Part shown: positions 20,850 through 28,712 of the stretch, one piece after another | Position numbering within the stretch: position 1 is the stretch's first letter | How the letters are laid out: the number at the start of each line of letters is the position of its first letter | Assembly: GCA_046328505.1 (NCBI GenBank) | Contig: JAXLWL010000003.1 | Span: 1,116,001-1,180,000 of the forward strand | Length of the DNA: 64,000 nt | Reading direction: 5' to 3' | Source of the DNA: JBDHWG01 sp046328505 | Lineage (GTDB): Bacteria > Chloroflexota > Anaerolineae > Epilineales > JAHCIE01 | The notes under the pieces: model-generated | The model's input: only the letters and a program-made list of their open reading frames with translations | Told to the model about the DNA's origin: nothing | Databases searched by the model: none | Program-made: the position numbers and the translations under genes

Positions 20850-20949
20850 AAGGGATGCTCCTTGGTCGAGTGGCTTTGTGGTGAACTCACTCTACCAGAG
20901 TTGCATCCCGTTTTCAACCCCTTGCGCAAAAGGGCCAAAGTTCAGGTCT

Positions 20950-20970
20950 GGGCGGGTTTCAAACCCGCCC
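20950..20970. repeat. Hairpin repeat GGGCGGGTTT / AAACCCGCCC
   Basis: A 10-bp stem with a 1-nt centre lies just upstream of the carboxylase-like operon. A close relative, GTAGGGGCAGGTTT with its complement, is at 32206-32234. Confidence 0.6.
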
Positions 20971-20997
20971 TTACGGACGCCATGTCAAGGTCGCAAC

Positions 20998-21654
20998 ATG
21001 AAACATCTGCAATTGCGCTTGCGGCCCATCGGCGACGCGGCCATTCTCGCCGAGTACGACGAGAGTGATATCCCCCTGGCGAACCGGCACGTCCTGGGCC
21101 TGATGAGCGCCCTGAAAGCGGCGCGGCCGGCGGGCATCGTCGACGTGTCGCCCGCGTATCATACCCTGCTCGTCTTCTTCGACCCGCTCGTCCTGCCGCC
21201 GACCGCCGCCGCCGAGGTCATCGCCGCCGCCGACCGCGCCGCCGACATCGAGCACGCGGCCGAGGGGCCGACCGTGGAAATGGAAGTCAGCTACGGCGGG
21301 GCGGATGGACCAGACCTGCCGGACGTGGCGCGGCACAGCGGGCTGAGTGAGGCCGAAGTCGTCGCGCGGCACAGCGCCGGCCTGTACGTGGTCATGTTCG
21401 TCGGTTTCATGCCCGGCTTCGCCTACCTGGCCGGGCTCGACCCGCGGCTGGCGACCCCGCGTCTCCCAACCCCACGCCGCGAGGTTCCCACCGGCAGTGT
21501 CGGCATCGGCGGCGACCAGACCGGCGTCTACCCCGCGCCGCTGCCGGGCGGCTGGCGGCTCATCGGGCGCACCGCGCTTACCCTCTACGACCCGCACCGC
21601 GACCCCCCGACACTCCTGTGCGCCGGCGACCGCGTCCGCTTTGTGGCAATATAG
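20998..21654 (+). CDS. pxpB: 5-oxoprolinase subunit PxpB / KipI-like (AHS1 domain)
   Basis: A 218-residue protein matching the AHS1/KipI family: GFMPGFAYLAGLDPRL and VPTGSVGIGGDQTGVYP are its signatures. In PxpABC this subunit works with PxpC to cleave 5-oxoproline with ATP; the same domain forms half of the carboxyltransferase part of urea carboxylase. The ATG at 20998 starts at the homologous MKHLQLRLRPIGDAAILAEYD; the ribosome site is weak. The next genes encode AHS2 fused to a biotinyl domain and a biotin carboxylase, so the partner set resembles a split urea carboxylase more than plain 5-oxoprolinase. No pxpA lies nearby, so the substrate is open. Confidence 0.85.
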   Translation: MKHLQLRLRPIGDAAILAEYDESDIPLANRHVLGLMSALKAARPAGIVDVSPAYHTLLVFFDPLVLPPTAAAEVIAAADRAADIEHAAEGPTVEMEVSYGGADGPDLPDVARHSGLSEAEVVARHSAGLYVVMFVGFMPGFAYLAGLDPRLATPRLPTPRREVPTGSVGIGGDQTGVYPAPLPGGWRLIGRTALTLYDPHRDPPTLLCAGDRVRFVAI

Positions 21655-21655
21655 C

Positions 21656-21722
21656 TGTCACTCTGAGCGAAGCGAAGAGTCCCCGACCTCATCGGGATGC
21701 TTCGCTTCACTCAGCATGACAA
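21656..21722. repeat. Dispersed palindromic repeat inside the carboxylase-like operon
   Basis: The stretch opens TGTCACTCTGAGCGAAGCGA and closes with GCTTCACTCAGCATGACA, an imperfect inverted repeat. It fills most of the gap between the AHS1 and AHS2 genes. Copies of the same family (TGTCATGCTGAGCG) are at 49442-49507, 49695-49720 and 49769-49795. Confidence 0.65.
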
Positions 21723-21735
21723 CGTTGAAGAGACT

Positions 21736-23127
21736 ATGCTGCACGTCATCGAACCCGGCTTTCAGACAACAGTCCAGGACCTTGGGCGGCCCGGTCTCGC
21801 CGAGCAAGGCATCTCGCCCGCCGGCGCGATGGACGCCGTCGCCCTGCGGCTCGGCAACCTCATCGTCGGCAACCCGCCCGACGCCGCTGCGCTGGAAATC
21901 ACCCTCACCGGCCCGACGCTGCGCTTCGACGCCGACGCCGTCGTTGCCCTGGCCGGCGCGCCCTTCGACGCTCACGTTGAGCAAGAGCGCGGCGCCACCA
22001 GGGCGGCATCCATCCCGCTCCCACGGTGGCGAGCGGTACACGTCCCCGCGGGCGGCACGCTGCGCATCGGCCCCGCCCGCGCGGGGATGCGCGCCTACCT
22101 GTGCGTCGCGGGCGGCATCGCCATTGAGCCGACGCTCGGCAGCCGCGCCACCCATCTGATGACCGGCCTCGGCGGACTCGACGGGCGCGCGCTGCGGGCA
22201 GGCGACGACCTGCCAATTGGCAAGCCTTCGCGCCCCATCGCGGAGCTAACCGGCCGCCGCCTGCGCCGCGCCCTGTGGCCTACGTATCCCCAAGAAGCCG
22301 TTGCCCGCGTCATCCTCGGCCCACAGGCCGACCGATTTACCGAGGAGGCGGTCGCCACATTCCTGGGCGAGCGATACCGCGTCGAGATGGACTCGAACCG
22401 TATGGGCGTGCGCCTGGCCGGGCCGCGCCTCACGCATACACGCGGCGCGGACCTGCTCTCCGAGGGCATCGGTCTCGGCGCGATCCAGGTCCCTAACAGC
22501 GGCCAGCCCATCATTCTCCTGGTCGAACGGCAGACGACCGGCGGCTATACCAAGATTGCGACCGTCATCAGCGCCGATATTGGGGTCATCGGGCAGGCGC
22601 GGCCGGGGAGCTGGCTGCGCTTCCGGGAGGTGAGCATGGACGAGGCCGTGGCGGCGCGACGCACGCAGGAGGAGCTTGTGAGCGAGAGCAGCATCGAACG
22701 GGGAGAGGCGTGGGGGCCGACAGAGGTCGCGGCCGTCATCGAGGCGTTCGCGGCGAGCGGCCTGGGCGAGATGCGGCTCAAGGCGGGCGGCGTGCGACTG
22801 CTCCTGCGGCGAGAGACCGAAGCGGCAAAGAGTCACGAGGATAAGGCATCGGCCGACGGTGACGGCCATGCTCCCGCGCCGCCGGGCCAGGTCGAGATTA
22901 CCGCCCCTCTGCTCGGCGTCTTTTACACGGCGCCCGCCCCCGACGCCCCGCCCTACGTTCGGCCCGGCGACCTCGTTGAGAAGGATGCCATCGTCGGGCT
23001 CATCGACGTGATGAAGACACTGCACCAGGTGCGCGCGCCCCGCGCCGGCCGCGTCACCGCCGTGCTGGTCGAAAGCGGCGCGCTGGTCGAGTACGGCCAG
23101 GCGCTCATGACGCTGGAAGATGAGTAG
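21736..23127 (+). CDS. PxpC / KipA-like AHS2 domain fused to a biotinyl (BCCP-like) domain
   Basis: A 463-residue fusion. Residues 1-320 are the AHS2/KipA family (GFQTTVQDLGRPG, GISPAGAMD, RVEMDSNRMGVRL, GAIQVPNSGQPIIL). After a charged linker, residues 385-463 form a biotinyl domain with its lysine in LIDVMKTLHQVRAPRAG. The motif is VMKT instead of the usual AMKM, still acceptable for biotin attachment. The linkage places the biotin arm on the carboxyltransferase subunit, as in urea carboxylase, where BC, AHS2, AHS1 and BCCP are in one chain. The biotin carboxylase gene starts 11 nt after this stop. The ATG at 21736 matches the family start. Confidence 0.87.
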   Translation: MLHVIEPGFQTTVQDLGRPGLAEQGISPAGAMDAVALRLGNLIVGNPPDAAALEITLTGPTLRFDADAVVALAGAPFDAHVEQERGATRAASIPLPRWRAVHVPAGGTLRIGPARAGMRAYLCVAGGIAIEPTLGSRATHLMTGLGGLDGRALRAGDDLPIGKPSRPIAELTGRRLRRALWPTYPQEAVARVILGPQADRFTEEAVATFLGERYRVEMDSNRMGVRLAGPRLTHTRGADLLSEGIGLGAIQVPNSGQPIILLVERQTTGGYTKIATVISADIGVIGQARPGSWLRFREVSMDEAVAARRTQEELVSESSIERGEAWGPTEVAAVIEAFAASGLGEMRLKAGGVRLLLRRETEAAKSHEDKASADGDGHAPAPPGQVEITAPLLGVFYTAPAPDAPPYVRPGDLVEKDAIVGLIDVMKTLHQVRAPRAGRVTAVLVESGALVEYGQALMTLEDE

Positions 23128-23138
23128 ATAAGTATCCT

Positions 23139-24476
23139 ATGCTCTCCCACGTCCTGATCGCCAACCGCGGCGAGGCAGCGTTGCGCGTTCTGCGGGCGTG
23201 CCGCGAGCTGGGGTTACGCGCAACCGTCGCCGTGTCGCAGGCCGACGCAGACAGCCTGCCCGCCCGGCTGGCCGACCGCGCCGTGGTTATTGGCCCGCCG
23301 CCGGCCGCCCGCAGCTACCTCGACGGCGCTGCTATCGTCCAGGCAGCGCTCGGCGTCGGCGCCGACGCCATCCACCCCGGCTATGGCTTCCTCTCGGAGA
23401 GTGAGGACTTCGCGCGCCTCGTGGCCGACGCCGGGCTGACGTTCGTCGGGCCGCCGGCCGATGTTCTGGCGCGGCTGGGCGACAAGGCCGGCGTGCGCGC
23501 CCTCGCCGCTCGCGCCAACGTGCCCGTCACGCCCGGCAGCGGCCCCTTGGAAGACGTGGACGCGGCGCGGCGGGCCGCGGAGCGCATCGGCTACCCGGTG
23601 CTATTGAAGGCAGCGGCGGGCGGCGGCGGGCGCGGCATTCGCCGCGTCGACGAGGCGAGCGCCCTGGCGCAACTTTTCCCGACCGCTCACGCCGAGGCGC
23701 GCTCGGCCTTCGGCGATGGGACGCTCTATTTGGAGAAGCTCGTCTACCCCGCCCGCCACGTCGAGGCCCAGATTCTCGGTGATGGGCGGGGGAATGTCGT
23801 CGTCCTGGGAGAGCGAGATTGCTCGGTGCAGCGTCGCCGCCAGAAGCTCATCGAGGAGACGCCGGCCCCGCGGCTGCGCGACGGGACGCGGTCGAGCCTG
23901 CACGCCGCGGCCCGTCGGTTGGCGGAAGCCTCCGGCTACGTCAACGCCGGGACGGTCGAGTTCCTGGTAGACGCGGACGAGAACATCTACTTCATGGAGA
24001 TCAACCGCCGGCTCCAGGTGGAGCATCCGATTACGGAGATGGTGACGGGGTGGGACCTGGCGCGGGAGCAACTGCTTGTCGCGGCGGGCGAGGCGAACTA
24101 CCGCGATGGCCTTGTCACGCCGCGCGGCTGCTCCATCGAGTGCCGCATCAACGCCGAGGACCCCGACCACGACTTCGCCCCGCGCGTCGGCGTCGTGACG
24201 CGCTACAGGCCGCCCGGCGGCCCCGGCGTGCGCGTCGACAGCCACCTGACGGCAGGCTACGCCGTCCCGCCGTGGTACGACTCACTCCTGGCCAAGCTCA
24301 TCGTCTGGGCGCCGGACCGGCCGACCGCGTTGGCGCGTCTAGCCCGCGCCCTGGACGAGTTTGAGATAGAGGGTGTGCCGACGACGATTCCCGCATTGCA
24401 GCGCATCATCGCGCACCCGGACTTCGCGGCGGGCGGCGTCGCCACCGATTGGCTGGAGAGGCGTTCGTCGCTGTGA
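23139..24476 (+). CDS. Biotin carboxylase (AccC-like)
   Basis: A 445-residue ATP-grasp enzyme that carboxylates biotin with bicarbonate and ATP. Visible motifs are LIANRGEAALRVLRACRE at the N terminus, IHPGYGFLSE, the ATP-binding loop KAAAGGGGRGIR, the catalytic region NRRLQVEHPITEMVTG and GCSIECRINAEDP. Its length is normal for AccC. It lies 11 nt after the AHS2-biotinyl fusion, so its substrate biotin is most likely on that protein. AccC of a stand-alone acetyl-CoA carboxylase is the alternative, but no accA, accD or separate accB is nearby. Confidence 0.92.
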   Translation: MLSHVLIANRGEAALRVLRACRELGLRATVAVSQADADSLPARLADRAVVIGPPPAARSYLDGAAIVQAALGVGADAIHPGYGFLSESEDFARLVADAGLTFVGPPADVLARLGDKAGVRALAARANVPVTPGSGPLEDVDAARRAAERIGYPVLLKAAAGGGGRGIRRVDEASALAQLFPTAHAEARSAFGDGTLYLEKLVYPARHVEAQILGDGRGNVVVLGERDCSVQRRRQKLIEETPAPRLRDGTRSSLHAAARRLAEASGYVNAGTVEFLVDADENIYFMEINRRLQVEHPITEMVTGWDLAREQLLVAAGEANYRDGLVTPRGCSIECRINAEDPDHDFAPRVGVVTRYRPPGGPGVRVDSHLTAGYAVPPWYDSLLAKLIVWAPDRPTALARLARALDEFEIEGVPTTIPALQRIIAHPDFAAGGVATDWLERRSSL

Positions 24477-24547
24477 AAGCAACAGGCAACACAGCGGGAC
24501 TCGCCCAAACGAATCGAATTGCAAGGTCAAATTGGCCACCAAGCCCC

Positions 24548-24576
24548 TAGACAGAATTTAGAATTTGTCGTATACT
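24548..24576 (+). promoter_or_regulatory. Sigma-70 type promoter of the SnoaL-like gene
   Basis: TAGACA (24548-24553), a 17-nt spacer and TATACT (24571-24576). A second TATACT at 24590-24595 with TTGTCG 19 nt before it could serve as an alternative. Confidence 0.55.
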
Positions 24577-24626
24577 GACAGCGCGACTGTATACTCTTAG
24601 CGTTTGCCACAAGGAGGTGTTTAGCG

Positions 24627-25049
24627 ATGTCCGCCGAAGAGAACAAGAGCCGCGTAAACCGTCTTGTAGATGCGATCTGGGACAAGGGAAGCCCGACTGC
24701 GGTAGAAGAGCTATTCTCGCCTGACGTCATCGACCACAATCCTTCTCCGGGACAGGCGTCGGGTGTCGAAGGCCAAAAACAGGCCGTGACCGACTTTCGT
24801 ACCGCGTTTCCAGACCTGCGTACAACGAATGACGACCTCGTTGCCGAAGGAGACAAGGTCGTACTGCGGTGGAGCGGCCGCGGCACTCACCAAGGCCCCT
24901 TGTTTGGTATCCCACCGACGGGCAAGCAGGCGACATTCACGGGGATTGAGATCTATCGCCTCGAAAACGGCCAAGTAGTGGAGCGATGGGCCGAATTCGA
25001 CGTCTTCGGGATTCTGGTGCAACTCGGAATTGTCCCGATGCCCGGGTAA
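24627..25049 (+). CDS. SnoaL-like ester cyclase family protein
   Basis: A 140-residue protein of the SnoaL-like polyketide cyclase family (NTF2-like cone fold). Typical elements are LFSPDVIDHNPSPGQ, the FRTAFPDLRTTNDDLVAEGD region and GIEIYRLENGQVVERWAEFD. Members act on small esters or polyketides, but most environmental ones have no known substrate. It has a strong ribosome site (AAGGAGGTG, 24611-24619) and its own promoter. A relative lies at 57852. A hairpin at 25098-25128 separates it from the convergent methyltransferase. Confidence 0.85.
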   Translation: MSAEENKSRVNRLVDAIWDKGSPTAVEELFSPDVIDHNPSPGQASGVEGQKQAVTDFRTAFPDLRTTNDDLVAEGDKVVLRWSGRGTHQGPLFGIPPTGKQATFTGIEIYRLENGQVVERWAEFDVFGILVQLGIVPMPG

Positions 25050-25097
25050 GCCGGCGCATAATCGGGAGCACGTTCCGAACAGAACTCAGGCACAGCC

Positions 25098-25128
25098 GGC
25101 ACAGCCACCCGCGGCGGGTGGCTGTGCC
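25098..25128. terminator. Bidirectional hairpin between convergent genes
   Basis: A 15-bp perfect stem (GGCACAGCCACCCGC and complement) with a 1-nt centre lies between the SnoaL-like stop (25049) and the methyltransferase stop (25135). The core GCCACCCGC recurs in the hairpin at 26008, on the other side of the methyltransferase. Confidence 0.55.
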
Positions 25129-25134
25129 AACTTG

Positions 25135-25932
25135 TTACGCGGGTTCTGCGCGACTCAGCGGCTTGCCCCAGATAACGTCGGTGAACACTTGCAAGGTCAC
25201 GGTCTCGCCGACCTGCGTCGTGATGAGGTCGCGGACGGCATCGTCGAACGCGGACGCCTCGGCCGGCGACATGCGCGCCCGCGAGAAGGATGCGCGGCCG
25301 TGGAACGACTCGATGTAGGCCTCGACCGGCTGGGTGAACGGCGTCGGGCCGAAGCGCCGGCGACCCTCCTCCGCGAACAGCCCACGCCGCGCCAGCTCTA
25401 CCCCCAGGTCGACAGGTCTGTAATTTTGGTTCGTCGAGAAGGCGCGGACGATCTCCAGCAATTTGTCGCCCCATGGCATGGGCGTCTCGCCAATTTCGAG
25501 AATCGCCAGCCGACCGTGGGGCGACAGCAGGCCCTCGAAGCGCGGCAGCACCACATCCCACGCCATCCAATGCAGACTGTCGGCGCAGGTGACGAGCGCG
25601 TACGGCCCCCGCACGGCGACATCCTCCATACGGCCCACGATCCAGCGCAGGGAGGGATGGCCGCCGTTGGGCAGACGGCGGCCGCGCTCGATCATCGCGC
25701 CGGAGAAGTCGACGGCATCCACGCCGTCGGCAACCTGCACCAGGCGGCGCGAGAGGAAGCCCGTGCCGCAGCCGGCGTCCAGGACGCGGCGGGGCGTGTC
25801 GCGGAGAAGTGAGCTCAGAAATCTGACGACGGAATGGGAATAGCGCGGGCGGTATTGGTAGGCATCGGCGACGGTCGGATCCTGAAAAGCCTTGGCGTAC
25901 TCCTCACTCAAGAAACTCGGTTTCGCATTCAT
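25135..25932 (-). CDS. Class I SAM-dependent methyltransferase
   Basis: A 265-residue protein. Motif I VLDAGCGTGFLSRRL and the acidic VDAVDFSGAMIERG define the SAM site. The segment CADSLHWMAWDVVLPRF is the 'LHW' pattern of UbiE/Tam-like methyltransferases, including trans-aconitate methyltransferase relatives. The substrate is unknown. The C-terminal third has the FTQPVEAYIESFHGR stretch seen in that group. It stands alone between two hairpins. An unrelated second methyltransferase is at 33319. Confidence 0.85.
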   Translation of the reverse strand: MNAKPSFLSEEYAKAFQDPTVADAYQYRPRYSHSVVRFLSSLLRDTPRRVLDAGCGTGFLSRRLVQVADGVDAVDFSGAMIERGRRLPNGGHPSLRWIVGRMEDVAVRGPYALVTCADSLHWMAWDVVLPRFEGLLSPHGRLAILEIGETPMPWGDKLLEIVRAFSTNQNYRPVDLGVELARRGLFAEEGRRRFGPTPFTQPVEAYIESFHGRASFSRARMSPAEASAFDDAVRDLITTQVGETVTLQVFTDVIWGKPLSRAEPA

Positions 25933-26003
25933 TGGCAGCCCTCACTTTGCAGCAAGTAAGGTTGTCATAGCACAAAGCATACCGACGCGCCGATGCAGGT
26001 AAC

Positions 26004-26033
26004 AAAAAAGCCACCCGCGCGTGCGGGTGGCTT
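26004..26033 (-). terminator. Rho-independent terminator of the S53 protease gene
   Basis: On the minus strand an 11-bp stem AAGCCACCCGC...GCGGGTGGCTT is followed by a run of six T (26009-26004). It lies 39 nt past the protease stop. Confidence 0.85.
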
Positions 26034-26072
26034 GTATTCGATTGTCGGAGCCTCCAGATCCAACCGTCCGGG

Positions 26073-27281
26073 CTAGAAGCCAGTCGTCCCACTCGGGGTA
26101 TCAAGCCCCGTCGGCCCGTCATACCCTGCGCCGCCCGTGCATAGATAGCCGCCGCCGCAACTTCCGTTGCTGCCGCTCGTCACATCGTTTAGACTGGCTG
26201 TGTGGCTATAGGGGTAGGAGCCATAGGTGACGCTGGTGGCGTTGCCGGCGGCCGCGTAGACCGAGGCGATGATCGGAGCGGAGACGCTCGTTCCACCGAA
26301 AACCAGCCACCCGGAGTAACCCTGGTAAGCGTAGCTGTCGTAGACTGCGACGCCGGTGGCCGGGTCCGCCACGGCGGAGACGTCGGCCACACTGCGGCGC
26401 GTGCAGCCAGTGTCCTTCTGCCAGGAGGGCTTGGTGATGTACTTGCTACAGCCACTTCCCGCGCCACTCCACGCCTGCTCGCTCCAGCCGCGTGTGCTGC
26501 TATCGCGCTTCAGGCTCGTGCCGCCCACCGCCGTGACGTACTGGGACGAGGCCGGGAACTCGACGCCGTAGCCGCTATCACCGGAGCTGACGGTGATGAC
26601 TTTGCCGGGGTGATTGTAGTACCTGGTCTCGTAAGTCGTCTCGCCGGAAAACTCGGTACCACCGTAGCTGTTGCTGATGGCAACGACGCCGGGAACGCTG
26701 GCAGCATAATTCACAGCCGTGCCCAGGTCGATCATGCTGCTGCTGTTAGCCTCGACCAACAGAATCTTGCACTTGGGGCAGATCGCGCTCACCATGTCCA
26801 GGTCGAGCGAGATTTCCTGGGCCCAACCACCATCGGCCCGAGGATACCTCGTCCCGCCTGTTTGACTGACCTTCTTGAAGCAGCCGTTGGCGGTCGTGCA
26901 CGCCGGCAGCCCATACTGGGCCCGATACACTCCCAGGTCCGCCTCCGCCTTCGGGTCGTCGTAGGCATCGACGATCGCGACGGTTGGCTGGCCGCTGATG
27001 GTCGTTGGAATACTGTAGGCCACCTGCAGGTCCGACGGACCAAAGCCGGACGGCGTCGTGGCCTGCTCAGCGTCCAGGTGCGCCGGGACGTCGGTCCGGA
27101 AGATAGCATGGCACCGCGCAAAGCCGGGCAGGCCAAAGTCGGGACATGACCAGTTCCAACTGAACGAGAAGCCTTTCGGTTCGTTGCCATTGGCGGAAGC
27201 CGGGGTGCTCCCATTGGCGAGGATCAACAGGGCGATAGCGGCAATGCTCAGAGCGAGTAAGAGGCGCGCGCGACGATGCAT
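26073..27281 (-). CDS. Secreted sedolisin-type serine-carboxyl peptidase (S53)
   Basis: A 402-residue exported protease. Residues 1-30 are a Sec signal peptide (LLLALSIAAIALLILANG, then ASA). The S53 triad is visible: Glu and Asp in GWAQEISLDLDM, and the nucleophile in FGGTSVSAPIIAS. The oxyanion Asp is probably the one in the VSSGDSGYG segment. There is only a short stretch between the signal and the catalytic domain, so the long prodomain usual in sedolisins is missing. Sedolisins act at acid pH outside the cell. Cys pairs (CTTANGC, CPKC, CSK...CTRR) suggest disulfides. It ends at the strong terminator at 26004. Confidence 0.85.
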   Translation of the reverse strand: MHRRARLLLALSIAAIALLILANGSTPASANGNEPKGFSFSWNWSCPDFGLPGFARCHAIFRTDVPAHLDAEQATTPSGFGPSDLQVAYSIPTTISGQPTVAIVDAYDDPKAEADLGVYRAQYGLPACTTANGCFKKVSQTGGTRYPRADGGWAQEISLDLDMVSAICPKCKILLVEANSSSMIDLGTAVNYAASVPGVVAISNSYGGTEFSGETTYETRYYNHPGKVITVSSGDSGYGVEFPASSQYVTAVGGTSLKRDSSTRGWSEQAWSGAGSGCSKYITKPSWQKDTGCTRRSVADVSAVADPATGVAVYDSYAYQGYSGWLVFGGTSVSAPIIASVYAAAGNATSVTYGSYPYSHTASLNDVTSGSNGSCGGGYLCTGGAGYDGPTGLDTPSGTTGF

Positions 27282-27404
27282 GAGCGAAGACCCTCCTTGC
27301 GGATATGAGAATCTGGAATGAACCCGCTACAAGGATTGGCGAGTGTGAATGTGCATAATAGGCCTGTTGCTCTGCCAGGGCAACTTCCTCAACGATTTCC
27401 CTTT

Positions 27405-27436
27405 ATGCTCCAGCGCTCTGAAGGGCGCTGGAGCAT
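27405..27436. repeat. Hairpin between the S53 and Gmad2-like genes
   Basis: A 12-bp stem ATGCTCCAGCGC and its complement with an 8-nt loop sits 14 nt past the stop of the gene at 27450. It could end transcription of that gene, but no U-tract follows. Confidence 0.45.
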
Positions 27437-27449
27437 ATCTTACTTCAGG

Positions 27450-28532
27450 CTACCCCACCGGCTGCACCATGATCTCGATGCCGCTGGTCGGCGCGCCCAT
27501 CGTGATAACGGGGTAGCTCTGCGTCGAGGTGTAGGTCAGCTTGCCGTCTTCCTTGATCGTTGCCCGCACGGAATAGCGGTGGTTATCCTGGATGTCGGCC
27601 GGGTTGTAGCTCACCGAGAAGTCGACCGGCAGTTGGCCGAAGTTCTCGAGCGTCTGGGTGCCGATCACCTTCGCCGGGGCGTCGGCCAGCGACACGTCCT
27701 GGAGCGAGACCTCCAGCACAGCGGTCGGCGCGAGCGCGCGGCGGTCGAGCTTGCCCACCGTGCCGGTCACTGCGGCCGAGGTGGCGCTGCCGCCACCCGC
27801 GGCTCCGCCGTATTGGAGGCTCACCGACGTGGTCACCGCCACGTTACCGGTTGCGGCATCGACATCAAACACTTCGACCTTAATAGGCCCCGAACTGGCG
27901 GGCGGCGTGTAGGCGACCGGGGTGATGAACCACGACGGGTCGCAGCACGGGGTCTGAACCTGGAAATGCCCCGTGCCAAGCTCCTTGCCGGCGCCATCAG
28001 TGACGCGGTAGTTCAGGTTGCCCTCGAAGGGGAAGTAGCTCGTGCGGCCGACGATGGTCACCGGGCTGCCCACGGTCGCGTCGGCCGCGGGCTGGACGAT
28101 GCTGATGACGCGCCCGGACGGCAGCGCCTCCACCTGGAGGTTCACCGAGGCGGAGCCGAACTTGGAGCCGTCGGCGACGTTCAGATCGTACACCTCCAGC
28201 GTAATCTGTCCACCGGCGGCGGGCGGGTCGAAGGTGGGATAGGCGGTGTAGGTCACCGGGCCGGGCATTGTTCCAGTCACCTGGAACCCGCCCTTGCCGA
28301 TCTCGGCGCCGGACGCATCGGTCACGCGGTAGCTCAGGTTACCCTCGAACGGGAACCGGCTGGCTGTGCCGGTGATCGTCATCGGGCTGCCGACGACGGT
28401 TCCGGCGGTGGGCGAAGTGATGGTGATATTCTGGGGAGCGCCTTGCTCGCGCGGCGCGGCCGACGCGCCATAGGCGCCGACCATCCCTATAAGAAGGGCG
28501 AGCAGAATGGGAAGCCAGGGACGGATACGCAT
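27450..28532 (-). CDS. Secreted protein with two Gmad2-type Ig-like domains and a YbaY-like domain
   Basis: A 360-residue exported protein. Residues 1-25 are a signal peptide (WLPILLALLIGMVGAYGASA). Two similar beta-sandwich domains follow (about 33-130 and 138-235). Each has the pattern SP(M/V)TI.G..S.FPFEGNL.YRV.D, matching Gmad2, the Ig-like domain of spore-germination-associated proteins. The C-terminal region (about 258-360) starts VTGTVGKLDRRALAPTAVLE and resembles the YbaY/YscW lipoprotein family, with the DVSLADAPAKVIG element. The role is unknown; extracellular or envelope binding is likely. I took the ATG at 28532, next to the signal peptide. Confidence 0.75.
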   Translation of the reverse strand: MRIRPWLPILLALLIGMVGAYGASAAPREQGAPQNITITSPTAGTVVGSPMTITGTASRFPFEGNLSYRVTDASGAEIGKGGFQVTGTMPGPVTYTAYPTFDPPAAGGQITLEVYDLNVADGSKFGSASVNLQVEALPSGRVISIVQPAADATVGSPVTIVGRTSYFPFEGNLNYRVTDGAGKELGTGHFQVQTPCCDPSWFITPVAYTPPASSGPIKVEVFDVDAATGNVAVTTSVSLQYGGAAGGGSATSAAVTGTVGKLDRRALAPTAVLEVSLQDVSLADAPAKVIGTQTLENFGQLPVDFSVSYNPADIQDNHRYSVRATIKEDGKLTYTSTQSYPVITMGAPTSGIEIMVQPVG

Positions 28533-28558
28533 ACAGTGGTCTCCTTTGAGAGTCTCCT

Positions 28559-28705
28559 TGTCATTGCGAGCGTAGCGAAGCAATCTCCCGGCGAGCGGTA
28601 GTCATGCCGCAGCTGCACGGGCCGCCTATCACAAGCGCGGGAGATTGCTTCGTCAGTGGGGAGCTTCGCCCCCCACACCCCCGAGACGCGCTCCTCGCAA
28701 TGACA
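28559..28705. repeat. 147-bp MITE-like palindromic element
   Basis: It has 12-bp perfect terminal inverted repeats TGTCATTGCGAG / CTCGCAATGACA. Its reverse complement matches the element at 34136-34282 almost base for base over the first 67 and last 30 nt, while the middle differs. It encodes nothing and sits between the Gmad2-like gene and the permease gene. Confidence 0.8.
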
Positions 28706-28712
28706 GGGTGCA

